Of a stretch of 62,167 nt of DNA, positions 8,350-16,574 are shown piece after piece; the first letter of the stretch is position 1; every line of letters starts with the position of its first letter. The stretch comes from CAYYMH01 sp964472785 (GTDB lineage Bacteria > Zhuqueibacterota > Zhuqueibacteria > Thermofontimicrobiales > Thermofontimicrobiaceae), in assembly GCA_964472785.1 (NCBI GenBank), contig CAYYMH010000023.1:1-62167 (forward strand), in the 5' to 3' direction. The position numbers and the translations under genes are program-made. The notes beneath the pieces were generated by a model. The model saw only the letters and a program-made list of their open reading frames with translations. It did no database searches and had not been told where the DNA came from.

Positions 8350-9462
8350 TTAATAATTCTCATAAGCGACAAATAATTCGTTTCTTTTTCTGATAAAACC
8401 TGTTTTGTCAGGATACCAATAATATTCTTTTTCGGATTCAAAGATTGGATATCCAGGTAACCGATAGAATTCAACTTTGGAATCATGCATCTTTAGTACT
8501 GGTGCAGCGAGTGAAATCGCTTTTTGTAACGTAATATTTGTTTGCGAACACGCCAAAACATTTCTTAGCTCAGTCGTAGGCAAATTATCTAATGATTTTA
8601 TTTTTTCAAATAGTGCTTTGAGGAACTTCATTTGTGAAATCCTAATTTGTTCAAAACCTGTCACATGGTCTTTTGATTTATCCAAACAGGTAACAAATTC
8701 GTAAGCGAAATGGCCGGAAAGATGCTGCCGACCCGGTTTGAGATTCAATTGTTTTGCGACTGCTGGATCGATATCAATAGTAATTCCCCCCAAATAGTCG
8801 ATCATATCGATAAAACATGTTCTGTCCTGCCAAATGTAGTATTCAATTTCTTCATTAAGAAAATTTCCCACTGTTGTCGTTGTGAAAGCCATACCATCAG
8901 TTAGGTTGATATATTTGATCTTATTTTGAGAGGGTGGAAATACGGTGTACCACGGTATGTAGGTAAATGTCATCAGATCCATGGATGGATAAAGTTGGAT
9001 CAACCAAAAAGTTTCTGGCCCGCCGCCATACAAAATGTTGATATGTCCTCTTTCAATGGGTTCGACTTCACAAGTTATGCACGTATCTAATGGTATCTCA
9101 GGAGGCGGGATATATTCATCTGGGTTGCAAATGCATGGCACATAATAGACTCTGTCATTCTGTAAAACGACACATGGATCTAAATTTCGGGTGTTTGCGT
9201 TATGGGTTACCCCACCCGCTATTTTAATCAGTTCAGATAGTGTACTATAAGCCGGCATATGATAAACTGCCGGGTGTCGAACACATCCACATATTCCCGC
9301 AGTAACAGTTAACGGCTCATCCCTGGTGACACCAAATGTATAAGGATGATAGAAGAATACGATATATATCAATAGCAAGAGCAGAGCGAATAAAAATAGC
9401 CAAAGAAATATCCAAAAAATGCGTTTTTTTAATCTGTGGTTTGAATAATAATAAGATTGCAT
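8350..9462 (-). CDS. SLBB-LCP fusion membrane protein
   Basis: A 370-residue protein with a cytoplasmic N-terminus, one helix (15-37), a periplasmic SLBB-like domain (~51-110: TVTAGICGCVRHPAVYHM, then LSELIKIAGGV) rich in Cys (58, 60, 97, 110, 112, 128, 131), and a LytR-CpsA-Psr-like domain (~140-290: NKIKYINLTDG, EEIEYYIWQD, FIDMIDYLGGITIDID). LCP proteins transfer polyprenyl-linked glycans to the cell wall; SLBB domains belong to polysaccharide export proteins. Several canonical LCP arginines are not visible (the PRDT motif reads IPWYT), so the domain may bind glycan lipid without transfer activity. GAGGG lies 8 nt before the ATG. It sits between the BY-kinase and the FliF-FliG fusion. Confidence 0.72.
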   Translation of the reverse strand: MQSYYYSNHRLKKRIFWIFLWLFLFALLLLLIYIVFFYHPYTFGVTRDEPLTVTAGICGCVRHPAVYHMPAYSTLSELIKIAGGVTHNANTRNLDPCVVLQNDRVYYVPCICNPDEYIPPPEIPLDTCITCEVEPIERGHINILYGGGPETFWLIQLYPSMDLMTFTYIPWYTVFPPSQNKIKYINLTDGMAFTTTTVGNFLNEEIEYYIWQDRTCFIDMIDYLGGITIDIDPAVAKQLNLKPGRQHLSGHFAYEFVTCLDKSKDHVTGFEQIRISQMKFLKALFEKIKSLDNLPTTELRNVLACSQTNITLQKAISLAAPVLKMHDSKVEFYRLPGYPIFESEKEYYWYPDKTGFIRKRNELFVAYENY

Positions 9463-9550
9463 GATCTACCCTCAACTATATTTTTGAATTAAATATGGAA
9501 ATAAAAATCATTAAAATAGAACCTCATAAATCAAGTTTGATATGTTTCAT

Positions 9551-10375
9551 CTAATCGGTCGTATCCTCTGATATACCATAGTCACCTTTTAAAAATGCGA
9601 ACCATTGTTTGAATTTAGTATTTACTTTTTGGGTTAGTGATTTCTTTTCCACCAGCGTCGGAGTATCAGAAGTATTTCTATGATTATAATATTTATCTTT
9701 TTTATAATAATATTTATTGTAGTAACTGGAATAATAAGAATCAGTTAATGTATTTCTGACGTCATTAACAATAGTGCCGACCACTTCAACGTCGACAAGC
9801 TTTATTTTTTTTAGTGTTTCTTTAATCGAATCTTTTGTAGAGGTTAAGATTTTGATGATCATTATTATACCATCAGTATTTTTTAATAAATACTGAATCT
9901 CTGGAACGAAAAGAATGGCAGGTGTATCAACTAAGATAAAATCAAACCCTTTTCTGCTTCTGCTAAAAAATTCATTCATTTTATTTGACTGAAAATATTT
10001 TGGTGGATTCACAGGTCTTCTGCCACAGGGAACAAAATATAAATTCTTAAATTCAGTTTTTTTGATGATACTTTCATAATCCGTTTGAAAAGACAGATAG
10101 GTCGACAATCCAAATTTGCGGTCAGCATCGAAGTTTTTGGATAGTGTATAATGCCAGAAATCTGCGTCAACGAGTAGCACTTTAGAACCTTCATTAGCCA
10201 GCGTAATTCCCATATTGAGGATATTCGTTGTTTTACCCTCTTTACTCAAACCACTACAGATAGCAAAAACTTTTTCTCTACCTTGTTGAATGGAGTATTT
10301 GAGATTGACAATGAGTGGATTGTATTCCTGAATTATTTTTTCCGGACTATTTTTCTGCAAATTTACCTCTTTCAA
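9551..10375 (-). CDS. BY-type tyrosine autokinase (CpsD/CapB/Wzc-C family)
   Basis: A 274-residue cytoplasmic P-loop kinase. Walker A is CSGLSKEGKTTN (~40-51), Walker A' is VLLVDADFWHY and Walker B is FILVDTPAI. The C-terminus holds a dense tyrosine cluster (SYYSSYYNKYYYKKDKYY), the expected autophosphorylation tail. In such systems cycles of phosphorylation drive assembly and disassembly of the Wzz/Wzc octamer and control chain length. The start is TTG at 10375, giving a TTGA overlap with the co-polymerase gene; a second TTG at 10360 has GAGG 5 nt upstream and may be used instead. The split kinase plus separate membrane partner is the CapA/CapB arrangement. Confidence 0.88.
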   Translation of the reverse strand: MKEVNLQKNSPEKIIQEYNPLIVNLKYSIQQGREKVFAICSGLSKEGKTTNILNMGITLANEGSKVLLVDADFWHYTLSKNFDADRKFGLSTYLSFQTDYESIIKKTEFKNLYFVPCGRRPVNPPKYFQSNKMNEFFSRSRKGFDFILVDTPAILFVPEIQYLLKNTDGIIMIIKILTSTKDSIKETLKKIKLVDVEVVGTIVNDVRNTLTDSYYSSYYNKYYYKKDKYYNHRNTSDTPTLVEKKSLTQKVNTKFKQWFAFLKGDYGISEDTTD

Positions 10376-11991
10376 TAGCGCAACGGCTTATTTTTTAGAT
10401 GTCTTACTGTCCCAATAACAGGTACAGTACAAAAATTTTCATAGTCATGGATGCTTTTTATTCGATCATCCAACATGTCATAGCCAAATGCCAAAGCAAT
10501 GCCTAATCCGAGGCTGGCAATTAAAGCTAACATCATATTTTTTCTGAAATTATTCGATTGGGGACTGTTCGGTCGTTTTATCTGATCAAGTAAAACAATC
10601 CTATCCGAAATCGTTTTCAAATTTAATTCTGATTCATAAAGCTTATTATGCAGTTCATCAATTAATTTCTCGACTGCTTTTTTTCTATTTTTCATATCTG
10701 CAAGCTCATCATTTTTATTCGTCATTTGATCTAATTTATATTCAATCGAGCTAATGAGCTTTTTGTATGCGTCGCGTTTTGATCTGATTGCGACCTCTTG
10801 GGCTCTGATTTGCATAAGTTCTTCGAGCATTTGATTGGAAACAGGATTTTTGCTCATGCTTTTCATTTTTAAATTGTCTTTTGACCCTTTCTTGAGCATG
10901 TCTTCTACATATGCAATATTTTGTTGAAGTTCTTTGATTTTAGGGTGAGCCTCGCTATATTTCGTGCGACTAGAAGCTAAATTTATTTGCAGCGTCATTA
11001 ATTTGGCTTTCAACGGTTCGCTGTAAGTGGTTTCACTGATAAAGGACGGTGCGTTTTCATTTAATTCAGCGCTGAGAGCTTCTTTATGGGCGCTTAATGA
11101 CTTTAATTCAATGTCAATATCTTGCAGTTTTTGCCGGTAGCTATCTAATTGTTCATAATAGTTATCCAAATTTTTCGTGCCAGAGACATTGTACTTTTTT
11201 AAATATTGGACAGTTTTTCGGTCAATATCCGCTATTTTGTCATTTTGTATTTTTAATTGGTCCTTTAAATAATCTAAAACCTGGTTCGTCGTTTCATATA
11301 ATTTTTCTTTATCAAATTCATTTAGACAGCCAAAATATGTTTTGGCAATTGAAACAACCTGATCCGGATCTAAACCAGTCACCTCTACATTATAAATATT
11401 TTCGACATCTGTTTCTTGTTTAATTTTAATCATATTTTGAAGCGCACCAGTCGAATAAGGAGTTCTTATCTTATCATTGATCTTTTTCATTATTTGAGAG
11501 GAGTTTGCAATTTTCAGCCACGCTTTATTGTCAAATTGGTTTTTTATTATTGGTTTTTCACTCATGACTTTTAATTCAGCAGAGATATTTTTAATTAGAA
11601 CATCAAAGCTTGTTTTATAGATTTTAGGTTTTCTTAGGTTCTGAAAATAAATAATCGGTAATATGAATAAAGGAATGAGCAAAATGAACCATTTATATCG
11701 CCAAAGTGTATCTGCTTGTCTAATTAATTTTACTTTTTCGTTTTGCGCTTTTTCATGTTTGTCATTTATGTAATTTTTTGGATTCCCGCTATCAGCAGAT
11801 TTTGTTTGAGCTTTTGGAGTCACATTATTCATTTCATTGGCATTAGAAAAAAGCCGGTTTGATTTTTCAAAGCTATCACTTTGCTGTTTTGAACTGTTAT
11901 TCATTTTGGCGGATATTGAGGATCCGGTATTAGGAACTTGGTTGTTTTTCAGTTCTCTCAATTTTTTTATGCTAAACTTTCTTTTTTCCAT
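10372..11991 (-). CDS. Polysaccharide co-polymerase (Wzz/GumC-like chain-length determinant)
   Basis: A 539-residue protein. About 90 polar, Asn/Ser-rich cytoplasmic residues precede the first helix (~98-117, WFILLIPLFILPIIYF). A long periplasmic segment rich in coiled coil follows (~230-480), then a second helix (~498-515, MLALIASLGLGIALAFGY) and a short tail with DDRIKSIHDYE, the usual GumC/Wzc juxtamembrane motif. The kinase domain is encoded by the next gene, which overlaps by 4 bp. The role is control of polymer length and linkage of Wzy polymerisation to the outer-membrane exporter. The N-terminal extension is longer than in typical Wzz proteins and could dock the ExeA-like ATPase or kinase (inference). 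Confidence 0.86.
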   Translation of the reverse strand: MEKRKFSIKKLRELKNNQVPNTGSSISAKMNNSSKQQSDSFEKSNRLFSNANEMNNVTPKAQTKSADSGNPKNYINDKHEKAQNEKVKLIRQADTLWRYKWFILLIPLFILPIIYFQNLRKPKIYKTSFDVLIKNISAELKVMSEKPIIKNQFDNKAWLKIANSSQIMKKINDKIRTPYSTGALQNMIKIKQETDVENIYNVEVTGLDPDQVVSIAKTYFGCLNEFDKEKLYETTNQVLDYLKDQLKIQNDKIADIDRKTVQYLKKYNVSGTKNLDNYYEQLDSYRQKLQDIDIELKSLSAHKEALSAELNENAPSFISETTYSEPLKAKLMTLQINLASSRTKYSEAHPKIKELQQNIAYVEDMLKKGSKDNLKMKSMSKNPVSNQMLEELMQIRAQEVAIRSKRDAYKKLISSIEYKLDQMTNKNDELADMKNRKKAVEKLIDELHNKLYESELNLKTISDRIVLLDQIKRPNSPQSNNFRKNMMLALIASLGLGIALAFGYDMLDDRIKSIHDYENFCTVPVIGTVRHLKNKPLRY

Positions 11992-12051
11992 AATTTTATC
12001 TTTTCATTTTGCTTCGTAGTGGTAAAAGTTCTATTCATTAATTTTTTTCCT

Positions 12052-12894
12052 TTATGATACCTTTCTGCATTCATTATGAATATCATCAAAGATAATCTTC
12101 ATGTCCCGACTTGTTATTTTCTGTTGTTGTAATCCAAATACATATTCTAAGGCAAGTTTACAGGCGCGATTTATCTCTCGTGGAATACCTCTGGATTTTT
12201 CAAATATAACATCGACTGCTTCATTCGTAAAAATATAACTTTTTCTGTTCGGAGAAGCCACCAATAGCCGGTGTCTGATATATTTAAATGTATCAAGCCT
12301 ATTCATGAAATTGAGATGATAACGTACGCTGACCCTCTGGTCGATTTGGGGCATCTGTTGTATGATTCTTTTTAATCGTGGCTCACCGATAAAAATGACT
12401 GTCACTGCTAAATTTTCTTCACTTCCAATATTGGTTAAATCTTTTAAGTTTTGCAGATCAGATTTTTCAATACCTTGCGCTTCGTCGAATATTAAAATAA
12501 CCTGTCGATTATAAGGCGAAACTTTATGATGAATAAAATCTTCAAACTCGGTTATCAATTCAAATTTATTCGTGGGAAGCTCTTTCGGAGATACATTGAG
12601 TAATCTCGAATTTACTCCTCTCATCAAATCTATAAAATTGAAAGCAGAAGCTTTGAAATAGGCCACGTAATTTTCTGTGTTATTACTTATTTCATTTCTT
12701 ATGATATGGCCCAGTAATGTTTTTCCGGTGCCAATTTCTCCTGTCAGCAACCCCATATTCATATTTCGATTTTCAATGATAAATCGAAGTCTATGTAGCG
12801 CTTCTGCATGATCTTCACTCTCGTAATAAAAAGCTGGGTCCAAATTCCCTTCAAAAGGCTGATACTGTAAATTCCAATAACTAAGTACATCCAT
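12052..12894 (-). CDS. ExeA/GspA-like AAA ATPase of polysaccharide export loci
   Basis: About 280 residues. It opens with YWNLQYQPFEGNLDPAFYY, the classic start of ExeA-type and EPS-associated ATPases. Walker A is GEIGTGKT, Walker B is VILIFDEAQ, and sensor/arginine motifs follow (GEPRLKRIIQQ, SRGIPREINRAC). Homologues sit next to Wzz and BY-kinase genes in exosortase/EPS loci and are thought to assist envelope assembly. The ATG at 12894 is chosen because GGAGGA lies 8 nt upstream; the in-frame TTG at 12909 overlaps that site. No peptidoglycan-binding C-terminal domain is present, unlike full-length ExeA. Confidence 0.86.
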   Translation of the reverse strand: MDVLSYWNLQYQPFEGNLDPAFYYESEDHAEALHRLRFIIENRNMNMGLLTGEIGTGKTLLGHIIRNEISNNTENYVAYFKASAFNFIDLMRGVNSRLLNVSPKELPTNKFELITEFEDFIHHKVSPYNRQVILIFDEAQGIEKSDLQNLKDLTNIGSEENLAVTVIFIGEPRLKRIIQQMPQIDQRVSVRYHLNFMNRLDTFKYIRHRLLVASPNRKSYIFTNEAVDVIFEKSRGIPREINRACKLALEYVFGLQQQKITSRDMKIIFDDIHNECRKVS

Positions 12895-12911
12895 TCCAAC
12901 ATCCTCCAAGG

Positions 12912-14360
12912 TTAAAATCCCTCCGGTATATCATTTAATTCAGGATTCTGGGGATCTATTCTTTTCGCTATGTTCCAATATCTTCGGGCATTTCCATAGT
13001 CTCCCAATCGATAATAGATAGATCCAAGTCTTACATATGCCAGAACCAATTTAGGTGCAAGTTGAATAGCTGTTTTACATTCTGTTATCGCTTGCTGATA
13101 TTTTTCAGAGTAATAATATTTCAAAGCAAAAAGTAAATGCGTTAGTGCTTTATTCCAATTTTTCATCGTTTCCAATTCAGATTTTGCAGATCTCAATTGC
13201 CGGGCTTTCGACAATAAATAACGTTTCATTTTGTCATCTAATACTCTAACGGTATCCCGTAAAATTGATTGTTTTACCATTGTATCAATTTTGACTCGAT
13301 ATTGATAAACAGTATCGACTTTTACGGTTGCGACGAACTCTTTTTCTTTTTCTATTTTAGGAGGTACTTTTTCCGATAATTTGTCTAACTCAGTTGTTGA
13401 ATTGAAAAAATTTATCCGAACTCCAACGAAATGGTCACCATAGCTGGAGTAGATATTGGAAATCGGATATTGAAAGCAATAATCTAAAATAAGTTTTAAT
13501 CCTTTTATATTAATAAACTCTGTCGACGAAAAGGGATCGATAAATTTATCGGTCCATTCTTTAGCGAAAATGTTTAAACCAAATCCAGCAGAAAAACGAT
13601 AATTGTCTTTTCCCACGCGGATTGCTAATCCGGGAAAAAGTTGGTATTCCATGCCAGCTGCGAAAATGGTTTCGTTCAATTTGGTTTGATTATGCTTCTC
13701 AAATAAAACATCCATGATCAGGGTTAAATCATTCCATTTATAAGTGAATCCAGTCCCGAAAATGAACGGCAGATAGTCCCTGTCATCAGGATTGAGTGCA
13801 AGGTCTGATTGAAGCAGGTTTGCACCGATTAAACCGATTCTGAAATTTCGTGCTGGTTTAATGGTTATTCCAATATCACCGTCAAAAATATTTTTCCGAT
13901 ATCCGAATAATTCATAAAATGGATCATTTCGTGTGAACTCGCTGTATTCAAAACCTTTGTTAAAATTGTAGATACTGAAACCGATACTAAATATATTGTT
14001 AAAAAATGAATTGCCATAATGTAAGCCAATTTTATTTTCACTGTAATTTGAACCGTAGAAAAAGGAACCACTTAATCCAACAGTTCCCAATGAACCAAAA
14101 GGGTAACCTATTGAAGCAAAATTATAGCCTAAATTGTCATTGTCTAAATTCCAGAAAAATTTTCTGCTGTCTGTTAAAAGTTCTATACTGCTTAATTGTC
14201 CCAGTAATGAAGGATTCCAAATTGCTCCCGACAGGTCATTGGATGAACTTATTCCCGTTCCGCCAAGAGCTGCATTTCTGACCCCACCTTTTGTCAAAAA
14301 TTGTGCGGTCATTGCGGTGGGCAATAAAGCAAAAATGGTGATTAACAGTACTTTTCTCAA
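12912..14360 (-). CDS. PorV/PorQ-like outer-membrane barrel with C-terminal TPR
   Basis: A 482-residue protein with a signal peptide (1-19). The barrel region starts with the PorV-type motif NAALGGTGISSSNDLSGAIW followed by NPS, and alternates aromatic/hydrophobic strands to ~325. A coiled linker and then about two TPR units (~400-470, e.g. YYSEKYQQAITECKTAIQLA, LGDYGNARRYWNIAKRIDP) end it. Barrel plus TPR recalls exopolysaccharide secretins such as AlgK/AlgE or PgaA, but in reverse order. I infer an outer-membrane component of the export machine. A PorV-like shuttle for type IX cargo is the alternative. TTG start with AAAGGA 7 nt upstream. It is the first gene after the terminator at 14432-14484. 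Confidence 0.72.
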   Translation of the reverse strand: MRKVLLITIFALLPTAMTAQFLTKGGVRNAALGGTGISSSNDLSGAIWNPSLLGQLSSIELLTDSRKFFWNLDNDNLGYNFASIGYPFGSLGTVGLSGSFFYGSNYSENKIGLHYGNSFFNNIFSIGFSIYNFNKGFEYSEFTRNDPFYELFGYRKNIFDGDIGITIKPARNFRIGLIGANLLQSDLALNPDDRDYLPFIFGTGFTYKWNDLTLIMDVLFEKHNQTKLNETIFAAGMEYQLFPGLAIRVGKDNYRFSAGFGLNIFAKEWTDKFIDPFSSTEFINIKGLKLILDYCFQYPISNIYSSYGDHFVGVRINFFNSTTELDKLSEKVPPKIEKEKEFVATVKVDTVYQYRVKIDTMVKQSILRDTVRVLDDKMKRYLLSKARQLRSAKSELETMKNWNKALTHLLFALKYYYSEKYQQAITECKTAIQLAPKLVLAYVRLGSIYYRLGDYGNARRYWNIAKRIDPQNPELNDIPEGF

Positions 14361-14399
14361 AAAACGTCCTTTGGTTAAAGACCAAATATCAAATTTATG

Positions 14400-14428
14400 A
14401 TTATAAGCTATTTATTACTCATATACTT
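14400..14428 (-). promoter_or_regulatory. Possible promoter of the export/motor operon
   Basis: A perfect TATAAT on the minus strand (14400-14405) lies 40 bp upstream of the barrel-TPR start and just after the upstream terminator. No good -35 box is visible at 16-18 bp spacing, so it may need an activator. Placement, more than sequence, supports it. Confidence 0.35.
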
Positions 14429-14431
14429 AAA

Positions 14432-14484
14432 CAAAAAAAATGCCACCTAATAACAAATTATAAAGTTTGTCAATAGATGGCATT
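14432..14484 (-). terminator. Intrinsic terminator of the export protein/receiver operon
   Basis: On the minus strand a 19-bp imperfect stem (arms 14466-14484 and 14439-14457, 16 of 19 paired, 8-nt loop) is followed directly by eight T residues. It separates the upstream unit (surface protein, Wza-like, receivers) from the export/motor operon starting at 14360. Confidence 0.82.
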
Positions 14485-14812
14485 AAGATATTGTATTTAA
14501 TGCGTTTAAATTAACAGGTAGACTGTTAATGTTAATAGAACAAAGTATTAAAACTTTTTAAATATTACATAATGAAATTAATAAAATTTCAGATTGTAAT
14601 AATTTACCTCGGTTTGTTTATCATGTTTTTAAGGTTAGCAAAGTAATCTGAATTATTAACGCATTTGGAAATAAGAAAGCTGAAATTAGGCATAGAATGT
14701 CATTTTTCTGTAATAAATTAGAATTAATGAAATTATATCTATTTAATTGCCATTTATAAATAATTCGGGTTTTTAATATTTTTAAACTTATCTTTGTAAA
14801 ACAACCCGTTTT

Positions 14813-14990
14813 GGGAGCAATTCCGAAAAGTTGGTATTTTGGGATATGAGTAAGAAAAATGTAAACTGCTGAAGCAGTTAATCAATTATTTTTTCATCTG
14901 TTATCACTCAGATAAACCTGGGTGGAATTGTTAAAAAACAGGGTGTTAGAAACCGTTTCAACGGTTTACCAATTTTATGGAATTGCTCCC
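14813..14990. repeat. 178-bp inverted-repeat-bounded element with internal hairpins
   Basis: GGGAGCAATTCC (14813-14824) is repeated in perfect inverse at 14979-14990. Inside are two tight palindromes: AACTGCT/AGCAGTT at 14864-14879 and AAACCGTT/AACGGTTT at 14950-14967. No open reading frame fits. It lies just downstream of the degenerate receiver gene, inside the 640-bp gap 14361-15000. It resembles a REP cluster or a small MITE. The remainder of the gap holds the terminator, the weak promoter and AT-rich sequence with nothing recognised. Confidence 0.6.
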
Positions 14991-15000
14991 CCCGTTTTAA

Positions 15001-15372
15001 TCAGATACACTGATTTAGCTTCATTAGTTTGTGCCTGATTGTTTTATTCAAATTTATCGGATCAATGGAATTTGGAATGTAATTATCCGCTCCTAACTGA
15101 AGCGACTTTTCCATATCCATCATTAATGATTTTTCACTAAAAATAGGGATGTTTTTGGTGGTGCGATTTGATTTTAAAATTTTGCAGACTTCGAATCCAT
15201 CCATACCAGGCGTCATAAGATCGAGGAGGACCAGATCGGAAAATTTACCACTGGGAATCAAAATACGTTGTCTATCATTTTTGGCTTCCAGAACAGGATA
15301 GCCCTTTCCTGACAGTTCGCGAACGACCATCATTCTGGTAATTTTAACATCATCGACAATTAAAACTTTCAT
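15001..15372 (-). CDS. Degenerate stand-alone receiver-domain protein
   Basis: About 123 residues, only a receiver domain and no output domain. The acidic pair (VDD) and phospho-acceptor Asp (VLLDLMTPGMDG) are present. The switch Thr/Ser segment is shortened by two residues compared with its neighbour (IPIFSEKS against VFMLTGKT) and the invariant Lys in YIAKP is Asn (YIPNS). It probably cannot undergo normal phospho-switching and may act as a fixed-state partner or decoy. It is evidently a diverged duplicate of the gene just upstream (shared GADNYI and ILKS/KLKS motifs). I chose the ATG at 15372 because MKVLIVDD is the standard receiver start; an upstream in-frame ATG adds 8 residues. Confidence 0.8.
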   Translation of the reverse strand: MKVLIVDDVKITRMMVVRELSGKGYPVLEAKNDRQRILIPSGKFSDLVLLDLMTPGMDGFEVCKILKSNRTTKNIPIFSEKSLMMDMEKSLQLGADNYIPNSIDPINLNKTIRHKLMKLNQCI

Positions 15373-15469
15373 AAAGTATCGTTGCTTACTTATCAACTAT
15401 TGATGAAAAGAATTTGAGGAGCGAAAATCAAATGGATAGGTTTTTCGAGATTTAGACTGTTTTTCCTGA

Positions 15470-15844
15470 CTAATTAACAGGTATCTTTTTCAATTTGACT
15501 TCGACAATTTTAGCAAACTTAATCGGATTAATGGGCTTTGCAATATAATTATCAGCGCCTTTTGAAAGCGCTTCTTCAATATCCTGCATTTGAGTTTTGC
15601 CTGTAAGCATAAAAACAATGATGTCTTTAGTGCTTGGATCAGATTTCAATTTGCTGCAAACTTGCAGGCCATCTATACCCGGCATCATGATATCGAGAAG
15701 GATTAAATCCGGTGATTCTCTCGATGCCATTCTCATCCCAATTTCTCCATTTTCAGCAGTGACAATATCATGGCCCGCTTTTGTCAGAAGTTTGGAAGCC
15801 ATCACTCTAATAGTTTTATCATCGTCAATTACTAAAATCTTCAT
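15470..15844 (-). CDS. Stand-alone response regulator receiver protein (CheY-like)
   Basis: About 124 residues with a complete receiver set: acidic pair in LVIDDDKT, phospho-acceptor Asp in LILLDIMMPGIDG, switch Thr in FMLTGKT and Lys in YIAKPINP. There is no DNA-binding or enzymatic output domain. Single-domain receivers usually act by protein-protein contact, as CheY does on the FliM/FliG switch. With a FliG-containing rotor in the next operon, a CheY-like control role is a testable idea, though no FliM is seen. The ATG at 15844 follows GGGTGA; an ATG four codons upstream would overlap it. No histidine kinase gene is in the window. Confidence 0.88.
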   Translation of the reverse strand: MKILVIDDDKTIRVMASKLLTKAGHDIVTAENGEIGMRMASRESPDLILLDIMMPGIDGLQVCSKLKSDPSTKDIIVFMLTGKTQMQDIEEALSKGADNYIAKPINPIKFAKIVEVKLKKIPVN

Positions 15845-15872
15845 AACATCACCCATTAAATTGTTTATTTTT

Positions 15873-16550
15873 TTATTTAGTTATCCGGTAGGCGTTCAAT
15901 AAAAGATTCAATGTCGAAACAACAATTAATAGTGCTCTCCAGTTGAATTCTTTAGGTTCGATTACAAAAACAGTATCTCCCGGATAAATTAAAATACTCT
16001 TTCTTTTTTTTATCATTGAAGACGAATTTTTGTTTTCGGTTTCCCATATTCTGTCAATTTTTATGGTGAACATATTACCATTGAATCTGATAATTTTTAT
16101 TTTGTTAGCGTTTTTTAATTCTATGATACCGCCGGCAAGTGAAAAAGCTGTCAAGATATCTATTGGCTCAAAAATTTGGTATCGCCCCGGTTTGTTGACA
16201 TATCCTAAAACATTAATGTCCTGTTTGTATAACCGATTTACATGTATGGTAACGACAGGATAGGGGATGAAGTTGACTAAATGTTCTTTGATAATTTGCT
16301 TAAGTTGTGCCGGTGTATAATCAATAACTTTTATACTGCCGATTCCCGGATACTGAATAAATCCATCCGGTAAAACGATTACATTATTTACAGTAAATTC
16401 GTTGTGGTCCATCACTCGGATTGTAATAATGTCACCCCGCTGGATTAGATAAGAGCTTTTTTCATCTTCCTGTTGCTGTCCGAATGTGATTGTATTGATA
16501 AAAAGAAACAGAGTAAAGTAAACCAGAAATTTTTGTGGTCTTAATTTCAT
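15873..16550 (-). CDS. Short Wza-like polysaccharide export protein
   Basis: 225 residues. A signal peptide (~1-24) is followed by a Poly_export domain (YLIQRGDIITIRVMDHNEF, LPDGFIQYPGIGSIKV) and one SLBB domain (INVLGYVNKPGRYQIFEPI, ILTAFSLAGGI). A C-terminal hydrophobic helix (~203-220, WRALLIVVSTLNLLLNAY) could form a helical outer-membrane barrel as in Wza or anchor the protein in the inner membrane. There is no lipobox Cys, and it has one SLBB domain rather than two. AAGGA lies 5-7 nt before the ATG. It is 24 bp after the FG-GAP protein gene, so the two are co-transcribed. Confidence 0.86.
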   Translation of the reverse strand: MKLRPQKFLVYFTLFLFINTITFGQQQEDEKSSYLIQRGDIITIRVMDHNEFTVNNVIVLPDGFIQYPGIGSIKVIDYTPAQLKQIIKEHLVNFIPYPVVTIHVNRLYKQDINVLGYVNKPGRYQIFEPIDILTAFSLAGGIIELKNANKIKIIRFNGNMFTIKIDRIWETENKNSSSMIKKRKSILIYPGDTVFVIEPKEFNWRALLIVVSTLNLLLNAYRITK

Positions 16551-16574
16551 TATTATCCTTTTTCGATTTATAAA

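Noticed and set aside
14418..14446. Sigma54-like TGGCA...TTG pattern on the minus strand
   Set aside because: The TGGCAT-T5-TTGTT arrangement has the right spacing but lacks the essential GC at -12, and the sequence is better explained as the end of the terminator stem plus its T-run.
14863..14967. CRISPR-like repeats
   Set aside because: The two palindromes differ in sequence, are only two in number, and are not separated by spacer-length unique segments in an array.
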